Source of the DNA: CAZAMI01 sp964627805 | Lineage (GTDB): Archaea > Thermoproteota > Thermoprotei_A > Sulfolobales > NBVN01 | Direction of reading: 5' to 3' | Length of the DNA stretch: 64,000 nucleotides | NCBI GenBank assembly: GCA_964627805.1 | Contig: CAZVLA010000004.1 | Span: 9,648-73,647 of the forward strand | Part shown: piece after piece, positions 7,676 through 17,302 of the stretch | How the letters are laid out: each line of letters starts with the position of its first letter | How positions within the stretch are numbered: position 1 is the stretch's first letter | The notes under the pieces: generated by a model | The model's database searches: none | What the model saw: the letters and a program-made list of their open reading frames with translations, nothing else | Told to the model about the DNA's origin: nothing | Made by a program: the position numbers and the translations under genes

Positions 7676-10600
7676 ATGATATACAGAGGACTATGCCCGA
7701 ATTGCGGAGGGCCTATTAGTGAGCATAGGCTAAGATTAGGGCTACCATGCAGTAAGTGCTTACCTAAGGAGCATGTTGGGAGGGTACGTGACCTTAATGA
7801 ATTAAGGGACATACTAATTAGTAGCGGTAAGGCTAAAAAACTAATTAACTTATTCCTACTTAAGGACGAGCTTCACGACTTTGAGGAATTCTTTAAGAAA
7901 CGTCAGGGAGGTAAGGTACTCTGGAGTATTCAGAGGGCATGGGCTAAGAGAATGCTTAATAATGAGTCCTTCGCCTTGATAGCACCTACAGGCGTAGGTA
8001 AGACCACCTTACTAGAGACGTACGCAGTTTACCGCGCATTTAAGGGATGTAGGGTCATGTATATAGTACCGACTAGGGAGTTAATGAAGCAAGTAAGTAA
8101 CGCCTTAAGTATGATTAGTAGGGGCTTAAGTACTAGGATAATTACGTCGGATGAGTTCAAGAGCTTAAGTAATGAGGTATCAAGGACTAGGAACCTTGTA
8201 TTAGTAACTACTCACGCGTTTATACATAGGAATAAGGAACTACTAAGTAATCAACATTTTGACGTAGTAATAGTTGATGACTTCGATGCATTAATGAAGT
8301 CCTCCAACGTATTAAACGTAGTTCTTAAGGTACTTGGGATTAATGAAGAAGCTATTAAGCTAGCTAATAAGGTAGTTAATTTAAAGAATGAGGCGTTATT
8401 CTATAGGATTGTAGGTAATGAGGAAAAGTTAAAGGAAATACATAACGAGCTATATGAGGCTGAATTAAGTTTAGCTAAGGTACTTAATTACTCGAACGTA
8501 GGTCAGTTACTCATAGCTAGTGCTACAGGACGTGCTAAGGGGCAGAGAGCTAAGATACTGAGAGAGTTACTGGGTTTTGAAATAGGCTCTATACTTGACT
8601 ACATGAGGAATCTCATTGAGGTCGCTGAGCCAATCGATTCGGTTAATCTTAAATCATTACTTAGTAAATTACATGGAGGTACGTTAATATTCGTTAGTAA
8701 GGATCTAGGAATAGGCTATGCTAAGGAATTAGTTGAGGAGTTAAGGAGTTGGGGTTTAAGAGCTGAGGTAGCACGTAGTAGGAAGGCGCTTGATTTACTA
8801 AGGAAGGGTGATGTAGATATCTTAGTAGGTATAGCTACGTACTACGGAATATTAACGAGAGGTATTGATGAACCATTAAGGATATATAACACAATATTCA
8901 TAGGTGTACCTAAGTTTGAGGTGCCTATCGACAACATCTTAGAGAATCCGTTAGGGCTAATTAAAGTAGTTACGCAATTACAGAGATATGGTTACGTAAT
9001 TAACGATGAGTGCAGGTCATTACTGAATAGGCTAAGTAAGTTAAGCCCAGTTAAGGTAAAGGTATTATCACTAGGTATAAAGAGGAAGCTAGAACTTACT
9101 CAACCACTAAGTGAATTAGCTAATGATGTAATTAAGGTAATTAACAATGTTAAGGAATTTATGAAGAGTAAGGTTAAGGAATTAGGTAAGTTAGTGTTTG
9201 ACACGTTCATAGTCATTAAGAAGAGTAGGGGGCTATACGCTCAAATACCTGACGTAATGACGTACATACAAGCCTCGGGAAGATGCAGTAGGTTACTTAA
9301 GGGTAGGATGACCTTAGGTCTATCAATACTACTCTACGAGGACGAAGATCTCTTCAAGATCTTTACTAATAAGTTAAGGAATTACGTAATTACTTATAAC
9401 CCAGTACGACTAAGTGAGTTAGAGATCAGTAAGGTCATTAGGGAACAGATAAGAAGTAGGAGGATAGATAATAGGGGTTCAGGAGTAGTTACTAATAAGA
9501 TTAAGTCGGTACTAATGATTGTTGAATCACCTACTAAGGCTAGGACTATTGCTAAGATGTTCGGCAGACCCGGTAGGAGGTATTTAGGCGATTACGTAGC
9601 TTACGAAACTGTAGTAACGATTAATGATGAGGTCTTAGTAACTACCATAGCACCTACGTTAGGACACATATACGACTTAGTTGTTGATGAAGGACTCTAC
9701 GGTGTTTCCTTAAGTAACAATAACTTAACACCAATATACACAACCATTAAGAGGTGTAGGGATTGTGGCTACCAATTTACCGAGGATAGTAAGTCATGCC
9801 CTAGATGCGGATCCATTAGGATTAGAGATAGTTCAATCGTTGTTAATGCCCTCAGGAAGTTAGTGCAGGAAGTTGATTTAGTAATACTAGCTACTGACCC
9901 CGATGAGGAGGGCGAGAAAATTGCATATGACGTCTACCTAACGTTGAGGCCCTACATAAGTAAGTTCGTCAGGATAGAGTTCCATGAGATAACACGTCGT
10001 GAAATACTTAATGCCTTGTTGAGGCCTAGGGACATAGATATGAGGAGAGTTGATTCACAAATCGTTAGACGTGTTGATGACAGATTAATAGGTTTCGAGC
10101 TCAGTAACGTACTCAAGAAGAGATTCAATAAGTACTGGTTAGGAGGTGGTAGGGTTCAGACGCCGGTACTTAAGTGGGTGGTTGATAGGTATGGTCAATA
10201 CCTTAAGGAGAGGGGTTACTACGTTAGGTTAAGTGTAGATGATCAGCTTAAGGTGGTGTTCTTCACAAAGGATAAGGAGTTAGCTAAGTCGGTAGCTAAT
10301 AAGGCGTTAGAGAATGGAGTTGTGTTAATTAAGGTTAGGGAGGAGGAAAGAGTAGTTAATCCGAAACCACCATATACTACAGATACGCTACTCTCTGAAG
10401 CAACTAAGGTGCTTAAATTATCACCTAATAAGGTCATGAAGTTAGCTCAAGACCTCTTCGAGTTGGGCTTCATTACGTACCATAGAACTGACAGTACACA
10501 CGTATCAAGCGTAGGTATCGAGATAGCTAAGGAGTACTTAAACACGTTAGGTTTAGCTAATTACCTATATCCAAGGTCTTGGGGTGGTCAGGGAACGCAT

Positions 10601-11347
10601 GAATGTATAAGACCTACTAAAGCTGTTGATTCCTTGGATAAACTACTTAGCTTAACTATGCAGGCTAACCTAACATGGTACCATAAGAGGTTATATGAGT
10701 TAATATTTAAGAGATTCGTAGCTAGTCAAATGCCTCCCGCTAGGATAGTGTATGCCATAGTTAGGGTTAAGGTTGGTGATGTTGACTTAGGAACCCTCGA
10801 ATTACCTATTAAGGTAATTGAGGAGGGATTCACTAAGGTACTGGATGTGAGGCTTCATGAATACCTAAGTGAGTTAGTATGTGGTGAAGAAGTTACGATG
10901 AAGGTATCTAAGGCTAAGGTGTTTAGAGGGTCTAGAGTTAGGTTATACACGTCAGCTGATGTGATTAAGTTAATGAAGGAATCAGGTATAGGGAGGCCAA
11001 GTACTTACGCCAAGGCTATAGAGAATAACTTAAGGCATGGGTACGTAATAGAGTCTAAGAAGAGGTTGTACTTAATACCTACGAAGCTAGGTATTGAGGT
11101 TAAGAACTACATAGAGAGTAATTACCCTGAATTAGTAAGTACTGAAGCTACGAGAGAGCTTGAGAAGTTGCTAGATACTGTTAAAAGCGGTGCCTTAAGT
11201 AGGGATGTAGCTTTACTGGTGGTCCTAGCTGATTTAGCTAGAGTCATGACTAGAGATGTATTGGTAAGGACCCACTCAGAGACTTCCTTAATTAATTCAC
11301 TAAACACCCCCGCAAGCACTAATGACTCTACAGTACTCTCTCAATGA
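7676..11347 (+). CDS. rgy: Reverse gyrase
   Basis: A 1223-residue fusion of an SF2 helicase-like half and a type IA topoisomerase that introduces positive supercoils; it is the hallmark of hyperthermophiles. N-terminal zinc finger Cys7, 10, 25, 28. Walker A APTGVGKT (103-110), Walker B DDFD (201-204), SATG (282-285), and helicase motif QASGRCSRL (532-540). Toprim domain with Glu617 (MIVESPTKA), second zinc finger Cys694, 697, 708, 711, and DPDEEGE (741-747). Catalytic tyrosine Y935 lies in FITYHRTDST. All catalytic elements are intact. It overlaps the convergent second alba gene by 20 bp at the 3' end. Confidence 0.97.
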   Translation: MIYRGLCPNCGGPISEHRLRLGLPCSKCLPKEHVGRVRDLNELRDILISSGKAKKLINLFLLKDELHDFEEFFKKRQGGKVLWSIQRAWAKRMLNNESFALIAPTGVGKTTLLETYAVYRAFKGCRVMYIVPTRELMKQVSNALSMISRGLSTRIITSDEFKSLSNEVSRTRNLVLVTTHAFIHRNKELLSNQHFDVVIVDDFDALMKSSNVLNVVLKVLGINEEAIKLANKVVNLKNEALFYRIVGNEEKLKEIHNELYEAELSLAKVLNYSNVGQLLIASATGRAKGQRAKILRELLGFEIGSILDYMRNLIEVAEPIDSVNLKSLLSKLHGGTLIFVSKDLGIGYAKELVEELRSWGLRAEVARSRKALDLLRKGDVDILVGIATYYGILTRGIDEPLRIYNTIFIGVPKFEVPIDNILENPLGLIKVVTQLQRYGYVINDECRSLLNRLSKLSPVKVKVLSLGIKRKLELTQPLSELANDVIKVINNVKEFMKSKVKELGKLVFDTFIVIKKSRGLYAQIPDVMTYIQASGRCSRLLKGRMTLGLSILLYEDEDLFKIFTNKLRNYVITYNPVRLSELEISKVIREQIRSRRIDNRGSGVVTNKIKSVLMIVESPTKARTIAKMFGRPGRRYLGDYVAYETVVTINDEVLVTTIAPTLGHIYDLVVDEGLYGVSLSNNNLTPIYTTIKRCRDCGYQFTEDSKSCPRCGSIRIRDSSIVVNALRKLVQEVDLVILATDPDEEGEKIAYDVYLTLRPYISKFVRIEFHEITRREILNALLRPRDIDMRRVDSQIVRRVDDRLIGFELSNVLKKRFNKYWLGGGRVQTPVLKWVVDRYGQYLKERGYYVRLSVDDQLKVVFFTKDKELAKSVANKALENGVVLIKVREEERVVNPKPPYTTDTLLSEATKVLKLSPNKVMKLAQDLFELGFITYHRTDSTHVSSVGIEIAKEYLNTLGLANYLYPRSWGGQGTHECIRPTKAVDSLDKLLSLTMQANLTWYHKRLYELIFKRFVASQMPPARIVYAIVRVKVGDVDLGTLELPIKVIEEGFTKVLDVRLHEYLSELVCGEEVTMKVSKAKVFRGSRVRLYTSADVIKLMKESGIGRPSTYAKAIENNLRHGYVIESKKRLYLIPTKLGIEVKNYIESNYPELVSTEATRELEKLLDTVKSGALSRDVALLVVLADLARVMTRDVLVRTHSETSLINSLNTPASTNDSTVLSQ

Positions 11348-11594
11348 CTATCTCTATGAACGAGATGAGCTTACCTCTCCTATCCTCACTTCCTATTCTT
11401 ACATCGCTTAACTTAATGGCGTCACCCATGCGGTCCTTAACTGCATTATAGACAGCTACAGCTTTAGAGATATTAGGTCCTCTTCCCCTAATAATTATTC
11501 TCTTAATGCCTTGATTCAGTAGTATCGCTATTGAGACTATATAGTCTATTACGGGCTTATTACCTACGGTAATTCTACTTTCCTCGACACTCAC
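11328..11594 (-). CDS. Alba paralogue (Alba2-like)
   Basis: A second Alba-family protein, 88 residues, starting with GTG after a good GGTGGTG ribosome-binding sequence. The core ITVGNKPVIDYIVSIAILLNQG aligns with the Alba nucleic-acid-binding face, but only one lysine is present where Alba1 has two (GNKP versus GKKP). The RGRGPNISKAV segment also matches. It probably forms homodimers or heterodimers with the 1948-2256 product and changes how DNA duplexes are bridged. It converges on reverse gyrase with a 20-bp overlap, so two DNA-topology factors share 3' ends. Confidence 0.92.
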   Translation of the reverse strand: MSVEESRITVGNKPVIDYIVSIAILLNQGIKRIIIRGRGPNISKAVAVYNAVKDRMGDAIKLSDVRIGSEDRRGKLISFIEIVIERVL

Positions 11595-11701
11595 TCAGCA
11601 CCACCTAATGTCTTTGGTTACATTGAGGTAAATATAGGTAATGGGTTTAAGATAGGAAAGCTTAAATAATCGTAGGTAACACTTCTTTAAGGTAATGTAG
11701 T

Positions 11702-11950
11702 ATGTTGCCAGCAAGAACCGAGACACCTTTGAGGACCTTAAGATCAGCCATAAGTAGGGAAGTATTAGTTAAGGTTAAGGACGGTAACGCATATCATGGC
11801 AAGCTAATAATGACTGACTCGACCATGAATGTAGTAATGATTGATTGTGAAGAGTTAAGTGCTGATGAGAAACCAGTAGCTAGGTACGGTACTGTATTGA
11901 TAAGGGGTAGTCAGATACTCTACATAGTACTTGATTACACACGCAAGTAG
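11702..11950 (+). CDS. LSm/Sm-like archaeal protein (SmAP)
   Basis: An 82-residue Sm-fold protein. Sm motif 1 is visible as VLVKVKDGNAYHGKLIMTD followed by the MNVVM strand, and Sm motif 2 as VLIRGSQILYIV (the R-G pair typical of archaeal and eukaryotic LSm). Such proteins form seven-membered rings that bind U-rich RNA and work in RNA processing. Single-domain length is normal. It is transcribed away from alba2; a separate two-domain Sm-like protein is encoded at 16834-17232. Confidence 0.93.
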   Translation: MLPARTETPLRTLRSAISREVLVKVKDGNAYHGKLIMTDSTMNVVMIDCEELSADEKPVARYGTVLIRGSQILYIVLDYTRK

Positions 11951-12062
11951 AGGTAATAGGTAGCTAATGAAAATACCTGCCTTGCCCCCACCTACCTAGT
12001 TAGGGTGCGTGTTGCGTATAATTCTGGTTAGCTGTACAGTAATGTTTAGGTGATATTGAAAA

Positions 12063-12073
12063 CTTTTAATTTA
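12063..12073 (+). promoter_or_regulatory. TATA box for SAM synthetase
   Basis: An AT-rich cttttaattta element lies about 37 bases before the ATG at 12105, preceded by purines that could serve as BRE. This spacing predicts a very short leader of about 10 bases. Confidence 0.45.
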
Positions 12074-12104
12074 TCTACACCCCCTACACACATAGGTAAG
12101 TACA

Positions 12105-13328
12105 ATGCCTAGGAACATACTTGTCGAGGTAATTGAGAGGGAGCCGGTAGTTAATCAGAGAGTAGAGCTAGTCGAAAGGAAGGGTTTAGGGCATCCGGAC
12201 TACATAGCTGATGCGGCATCGGAGGTTTCTAGTCTCGAATTATCTAAGTACTACTTAAGTAAGTACGGCGCTATACTGCATCATAACCTAGATAAGGTAT
12301 TACTGGTTGGAGGGCAGGCAAGACCTACCTTCGGCGGCGGAGAGGTTATTCACCCGATTTACATAATAGTTGCCGGTAGAGCTACTGAGTACGTAATGAG
12401 GAAGGACGGTAGTATCGAGCGCGTACCAGTAGGTACTATAGTTATAAACGCCGTTAAGAGCTGGATTAAGAGGAACTTCAGATTCCTAGACCCTGAGAAG
12501 CACGTCGTAGTTGATTACATGATTAGAAGCGGTAGTACGGATCTAGTGGGTGTTTTCGAGTTAGGACTTAAGGGTAAGCCATTAGCTAATGACACTAGTT
12601 TCGGCGTGGGTTACGCACCCTTAACTACCTTGGAGAGGCTCGTACTCGAGACTGAGAGGTACTTAAACTCTAAGGAGTTAAAGATGAAGTTACCTGAGGT
12701 AGGTGAAGACATTAAAGTTATGGGGTTAAGAACGGATAAGAAGATAAAGCTAACTATAGCTATGGCGACCATATCAGCGTTAATACCAGATCTGGATCAT
12801 TACCTATCAGTTAAGGAGGAGGTTCTTGAGAGGGTACGTGATTTAGCATGTAAGATAGCTTCAGATTACGACGTTGAGGTATATGTGAATACAGCTGATA
12901 AACCTGATAAAGGTATCGTATACTTAACAGTAACTGGTACGTCAGCTGAGCATGGAGATGATGGGATGACTGGTAGGGGCAACAGAGCTAATGGCTTAAT
13001 CACCCCCTTAAGACCTATGAGCTTAGAAGCAACAGCTGGTAAGAACCCAGTAAGTCACGTAGGTAAGATCTATAACGTACTAGCGTTTAAGATAGCTAAT
13101 AGGGTAGTTAAAGAGGTAAGCGGTATTGAGGAGATATACGTTGAATTACTATCACAGATAGGTCACCCAATAGACCAACCACTAGCTGCTGTAGCTAAGA
13201 TAATACCTACTAAAGGCGCATCACTAAGTTCATTAAAGTCTGATGTGGAGTCAATAATTAATGAAGAGCTGGAGAAAATTACAGACATAACTAACTTAAT
13301 AGTAAAGGGTGAAGCAATGTTATTCTAG
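12105..13328 (+). CDS. mat: Archaeal-type S-adenosylmethionine synthetase
   Basis: A 407-residue archaeal methionine adenosyltransferase, the family only distantly related to bacterial MetK, which makes SAM from methionine and ATP. Seen: the N-terminal VERKGLGHPDYIADAASE block, VGGQARPTFGGGEV, and the glycine-rich EHGDDGMTGRGNRANGLI segment followed by RPMSLEATAGKNPVSHVGK, all characteristic of the family. Length is normal for archaeal members (about 400). It stands alone between SmAP and the RIO2 kinase, with its own promoter. SAM would serve the methyltransferases and radical SAM protein encoded nearby. Confidence 0.96.
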   Translation: MPRNILVEVIEREPVVNQRVELVERKGLGHPDYIADAASEVSSLELSKYYLSKYGAILHHNLDKVLLVGGQARPTFGGGEVIHPIYIIVAGRATEYVMRKDGSIERVPVGTIVINAVKSWIKRNFRFLDPEKHVVVDYMIRSGSTDLVGVFELGLKGKPLANDTSFGVGYAPLTTLERLVLETERYLNSKELKMKLPEVGEDIKVMGLRTDKKIKLTIAMATISALIPDLDHYLSVKEEVLERVRDLACKIASDYDVEVYVNTADKPDKGIVYLTVTGTSAEHGDDGMTGRGNRANGLITPLRPMSLEATAGKNPVSHVGKIYNVLAFKIANRVVKEVSGIEEIYVELLSQIGHPIDQPLAAVAKIIPTKGASLSSLKSDVESIINEELEKITDITNLIVKGEAMLF

Positions 13329-13429
13329 TGTATTTTTAATTTAACGAAATAACCAATAAATAACTAAATCCCCTAGTTATATAGGTCAGTTTAATATAGA
13401 TCTTGAGTATTTTGATTATTAGGTGATGT

Positions 13430-14398
13430 GTGAAACCGGGACTGAAGAGTGATGATAGGTCGGTGTCTGATAACTTAAAATCCTCCTTAAGTAATTACTT
13501 AGAGGTTGAGTTAGTGTTACTCGTGGATATATACAATGAATTAGAGAGTAATGATTTCAAAATACTCAACTTACTTGACAGATTACTTAGTAAGTATGAG
13601 TACGTACCTATAGAGGTTATTGAAAATAAAGTAAAGATACCGCCTAAGGAACTCCATAGGAGATTATCTAAGCTAAATAAACTTAAGGTGATTAAAAGGT
13701 CATTAGCTCCTTTCCACGGGTATAGATTAACTTACTTAGGGCTTGATTGTCTAGCCGTTAGGGATCTAGTTAGGAGAGGTGTTATTGCTTATTTAGGAAC
13801 TATGGTTGGTATGGGTAAGGAGAGTGAGATCTACATAGCTAAGGATAGTGAAGGTAATGTTATAGCGGTTAAGTTCTACAAGATAGGTAGGGTGAGTTTC
13901 CAGAAGGTAGTTAGGGTACGTTCATACTTAACCGACGAACCTAACTGGATGATACGCTCTAAAGTAGCTGCTGAGAGGGAGTTTAAGGCTCTAAAGGAAT
14001 TAATGAACTACTCCAAGTACGTACCTAAGGTCTACGGCTGGAGTAGACATGCAGTAGTTACGGAGTATATTGAAGGTACCGAGTTATATAGGTACGCTGA
14101 GGCTAAGGACCCGCTAAGCATGTTGAGGAAGATCTTAAGTACTTTGAGGGACGCATACGTTAAGGTAGGTATAGTTCATGGAGACTTAAGCGAGTATAAT
14201 GTAATGGTTAAGATAGAGAGTGAGGATCCTTACATAATTGACTGGCCTCAGTACGTATACCGTGATGACCCTGAACATGAGAGGTACTTGAGAAGAGACG
14301 TTGAGTACATCATTAAGTTCTTTAAACGTAAATACAGAGTTGAGATCGACGTGAGTACGGCTCTCTCATATGTTAAGGGGGAAATTAATGAGGTCTGA
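13430..14398 (+). CDS. rio2: RIO2-type atypical protein kinase
   Basis: A 322-residue RIO kinase of the Rio2 subfamily. The N-terminal winged helix (about 40-115: IPPKELHRRLSKLNKLKVI) is the feature that separates Rio2 from Rio1. The kinase domain has the flexible P-loop-like GKESEIYIA, a lysine in VIAVKFYK, catalytic loop HGDLSEYNVMV, and the metal-binding IDWPQYV. Rio2 acts as an ATPase/kinase in late small-subunit ribosome maturation. It starts with GTG, and its last 11 bases overlap the ATG of the DUF460 gene, indicating translational coupling. Confidence 0.93.
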   Translation: MKPGLKSDDRSVSDNLKSSLSNYLEVELVLLVDIYNELESNDFKILNLLDRLLSKYEYVPIEVIENKVKIPPKELHRRLSKLNKLKVIKRSLAPFHGYRLTYLGLDCLAVRDLVRRGVIAYLGTMVGMGKESEIYIAKDSEGNVIAVKFYKIGRVSFQKVVRVRSYLTDEPNWMIRSKVAAEREFKALKELMNYSKYVPKVYGWSRHAVVTEYIEGTELYRYAEAKDPLSMLRKILSTLRDAYVKVGIVHGDLSEYNVMVKIESEDPYIIDWPQYVYRDDPEHERYLRRDVEYIIKFFKRKYRVEIDVSTALSYVKGEINEV

Positions 14399-16469
14399 TA
14401 AGAAGGTAGTTGTTGGTGTGGACATAATAAGGTCCGGGGGTAATGACCTTAGTAAGTACCTATACGCAATAGCCGTGGTTAGTAATGGTGTAGTTAAGAG
14501 AGTTGAGGAGGGTGGTTTAGGGAGGTTAGTAAGGATCTTATGGGATAATAAAGCCTCTGTACTAGCTGTTGATAACATACTGGAACTAGGTGGTACTAAA
14601 AGGAACGTCATTAAATTACTGAAGCTCTTACCACCTGAGACTGAGGTTATTCAAGTAACTCTAGATGACGGCAAGTTTACGAGCTTAAGGGAGGTAGCTT
14701 TTAAGGCTGGATTAACTAGCGATAAAAGTAAGTTAGGGCCTGTAAGAACAGCGGTAACACTTGCTCTACTAGCTGAGAAGGGTGAGGGAACTAAGCTGAA
14801 GTTGTTTGAGAGGAAGGTTAAGATAATAGTAAGTAAGGGTAGGTCAGGGTACGCAGGCGGTTCAAGATCTGATAAGTACCAGAGGAACATGAGGGCAGCG
14901 GTATCTAGGGTTGTTAAGAAGATTAGGGAGGAATTAGAGAGAAGAGGCTTTGATTACGACGTGATGATTAGGAGGAGTAGGGGAGGTGTTGAGAGGGCTT
15001 TATTCATAGTCTATGCAGATAGGAAGGATCTTTACGGAGTAGTTGAAAAGTTAAGGGGGTATGATGTTAAGGTTAGGATAAAGCCTGTAATAAATAGTAA
15101 GTTATTCGTGATTGATGAAGGTAGTGAGCAGAGGAAGTACTTAATAGTTGGTTATGACCCCGGCATAGAAGCTGGGTTAGCGGCACTTGATCTTAATGGT
15201 AATCCCGTACTTATTACATCAGGTAGGGAGTTAGATAGGGGTTCAGCATTATCTATACTATCCAAATACGGAGTAGTCACTGTAGTTGCTACAGACAAAA
15301 ACCCTCCACCGGATGTGGTTAGAAAGTTAGCTTCGTCACTTAATGCTCAACTATACGTACCCCCACACTCATTAAGCACGAGTGAGAAGGAGTTAATTGT
15401 TAAGGAGTTCTGCGAAACCAAGGGCGTGCAGGTAAGAAATACTCACGAAAGGGACGCTCTTGCAGCAGCAATTAAGGCGTTAAGGACGTTCGAGCAGAAA
15501 ATGAGTAAGCTTCAAGAAAGGATAAGGTTAATGGGCCTCAAGGTAAGTAACATACAGGAATATAAGGTTAGGTTACTCCGTAATGAGCCGTTAAGTAGCA
15601 TTATTGAGGATATAATCACTGATATGATAGCTAAGAGAAGTAAGGGTGAGAGTAGGAGTGAGGTTATTAAAGGTTTAATTAAGGAAGCTATAGCAAGTAG
15701 GTTTGAAGTTAGGGATAAAGAGAGGAGGATAAGGCACTTAACGAAGAAAGTTGAAAGGCTAACTAAGGAAAATGAGCACCTTAGGAGTAAGATTAAGGAG
15801 TTGGAGTCGATTATTAGGGAGTATGAATATCAACTAACAATACTTAAGAACGAATTAAGTAGGGATGTACTCAAAGACAGGAAGATAATGGAGTTAACGC
15901 AGAGGTTAAACAATATGAGTAGGTACGTAAGTGAGTTGAGGAGAGAGATAGAGGAGTTAGGTAATGTAAATAATTCATTAAGGGAATTGATCAAGTCACT
16001 AGTTAGGGGAGACTTAGTAGCCACTAAGGTGGTGACTAACTTAGTAAGCGCTTTTGAATTAAAGAACGATTCATTAGTTATTGATGTTGATGATGAAAAA
16101 TACAATCTACTCTACTTAAGCCTAAGTAGGGCTGCTTGCGTGAGTACTGAGTTAAGTAGGGATGTAATAGAGTTACTAAGAAGCTCTAGGGTAGCTTTAA
16201 TACTTCCCGACGATTGTAGGGAACTGGCTATTAGACTACGTAACTCGTACGTGCCAGCAGTACCCGTGACTGGGGTAGTGGTTATTGATGATATCGCACT
16301 AACCAATGCTGAGATCATTAACGAGGTTAAGGGCTGTATTAAGGACATTAAGGAAGCTATAAGACGTGAGGAGGTTAGTGAATTAACCGAGGAGAAGCTC
16401 ATTGAATTAATAAGTTCATACAGAAGCGAGAGGGTTAAGGAGAGGTTAGAATTAGGTGCTAAGGAGTAG
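14388..16469 (+). CDS. DUF460 protein, RNase H/RuvC-like fold with coiled coil
   Basis: A protein of about 693 residues of the archaeal DUF460 family. The first 380 residues contain two RNase H-like halves: VVGVDIIRSGG...LAVDNILELGG, and a second half with LIVGYDPGIEAGLAALDL plus the later HERDALAAA acidic segment. These resemble RuvC-like active-site strands, but nuclease activity is not established. Residues about 440-580 are a long charged coiled coil (KKVERLTKENEHLRSKIKEL). I use ATG 14388 rather than an upstream TTG, because it overlaps the RIO2 stop codon as ATGA-type coupling. Function unknown; co-transcription with RIO2 hints at an RNA or ribosome role. Confidence 0.85.
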   Translation: MRSDKKVVVGVDIIRSGGNDLSKYLYAIAVVSNGVVKRVEEGGLGRLVRILWDNKASVLAVDNILELGGTKRNVIKLLKLLPPETEVIQVTLDDGKFTSLREVAFKAGLTSDKSKLGPVRTAVTLALLAEKGEGTKLKLFERKVKIIVSKGRSGYAGGSRSDKYQRNMRAAVSRVVKKIREELERRGFDYDVMIRRSRGGVERALFIVYADRKDLYGVVEKLRGYDVKVRIKPVINSKLFVIDEGSEQRKYLIVGYDPGIEAGLAALDLNGNPVLITSGRELDRGSALSILSKYGVVTVVATDKNPPPDVVRKLASSLNAQLYVPPHSLSTSEKELIVKEFCETKGVQVRNTHERDALAAAIKALRTFEQKMSKLQERIRLMGLKVSNIQEYKVRLLRNEPLSSIIEDIITDMIAKRSKGESRSEVIKGLIKEAIASRFEVRDKERRIRHLTKKVERLTKENEHLRSKIKELESIIREYEYQLTILKNELSRDVLKDRKIMELTQRLNNMSRYVSELRREIEELGNVNNSLRELIKSLVRGDLVATKVVTNLVSAFELKNDSLVIDVDDEKYNLLYLSLSRAACVSTELSRDVIELLRSSRVALILPDDCRELAIRLRNSYVPAVPVTGVVVIDDIALTNAEIINEVKGCIKDIKEAIRREEVSELTEEKLIELISSYRSERVKERLELGAKE

Positions 16470-16499
16470 TTATTAATTCCCTAAGCTTAAGAGGGGTAG

Positions 16500-16844
16500 G
16501 TGTGCAGGGTGGGTAGGAAGAAGTTAATATTTAAGCAGATTTACGGACCCGACATATTAGAAGGTAGGAAAACATCGACTGTAAGGCTGTACTCACCCGT
16601 TAAAAAAGGCGATATAGTTGAGATTAGAGCTGGTAAAGTAAAAATAGGGACAGCGATCATCGAGGACGTTGAGATTAAGGAGGTTAGGGAATTAACTGAT
16701 GAAGACGCAAACATAGACGGTTTTAGCAATCGTGAGGAACTCATAAGGGCTTTAAGGAGAATATATGGTAGCAGGATAAGTGACACGACTGAGGTTAAGT
16801 TAATTAAGTTTAAGTTAATCGGTAAGGAGGAATCTACTCCTTAA
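16500..16844 (+). CDS. ASCH-domain protein
   Basis: A 114-residue protein with the ASCH (PUA-like) beta-barrel signature. It has the N-terminal LIFKQIYGPDILEGRKTSTVR, which is the family's G-x-K-T/S-x-x-R motif, then KKGDIVEIRAG and IEDVEIKEVREL, the strand with the DVEI core. Such domains bind RNA or modified nucleotides, and some cleave N4-acetylcytidine derivatives. A GTG at 16500 is the likely start. It follows the DUF460 gene by 30 bp and ends 11 bp inside the convergent tandem Sm gene. Confidence 0.82.
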   Translation: MCRVGRKKLIFKQIYGPDILEGRKTSTVRLYSPVKKGDIVEIRAGKVKIGTAIIEDVEIKEVRELTDEDANIDGFSNREELIRALRRIYGSRISDTTEVKLIKFKLIGKEESTP

Positions 16845-17232
16845 TAGACACGGTAGCTATGCTTGACTTAGGTATTACTAAGGCCTTACCCTCATTCGTA
16901 ACAACACCTAACTCATACCTTGTAACCTTCATTAATTTACCCTTAAGTACTGACCCATCAACTAAAGTTACGTCAATCCTACACCCTATAAAGTCAGTAG
17001 TTAAGACCGTATCCTCTAACTCCTCCTGACTGTATCCGTGGAGGTCAGGAGGCTGAACTTCAATAAACAGCACGGCATGCCTAAAGACTATAACGGGCCC
17101 GTCTCTGGTACGGAGACCTATCTCGTACCTACTAACTTCATCGATTACTCCCTCAATGAAGCCATCAACACCGATGACTTTAATCTTGGCAGACTTCCCA
17201 GTAAACCTACCGTCTAGGATGTTTTCCTTCAA
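16834..17232 (-). CDS. Tandem Sm/Hfq-like two-domain protein
   Basis: A 132-residue protein made of two similar halves of about 60 residues. Half 1 (about 8-60) reads GKSAKIKVIGVDGFIEGVIDEVSRYEIGL...AVLFIEV in order; half 2 (about 78-131) reads GCRIDVTLVDGSVLKGKLMKVTRYELGV...SSIATVSI in order. Each half has the five-strand Sm-like pattern: [IV]xVxxVDG...GxxxxVxRYE[IL]G, then a closing strand. The repetition is visible by eye. This implies ring assembly from duplicated units (for example trimers) and probable RNA binding. It overlaps the convergent ASCH gene by 11 bp. Fold assignment is inference from the pattern. Confidence 0.75.
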   Translation of the reverse strand: MKENILDGRFTGKSAKIKVIGVDGFIEGVIDEVSRYEIGLRTRDGPVIVFRHAVLFIEVQPPDLHGYSQEELEDTVLTTDFIGCRIDVTLVDGSVLKGKLMKVTRYELGVVTNEGKALVIPKSSIATVSIKE

Positions 17233-17302
17233 TTATACCTACCCAAGAATCAGAGGTGAGTTAAGAAAGTAAAAAGTATATATGTTAGTAATTTAAAAGA
17301 GC

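Noticed and set aside
11957..11998. Possible SAM-responsive riboswitch before the SAM synthetase gene
   Set aside because: There is only a 7-bp stem with a 28-base loop (TAGGTAG/CTACCTA); it lies upstream of the likely promoter and does not resemble any SAM riboswitch I know.
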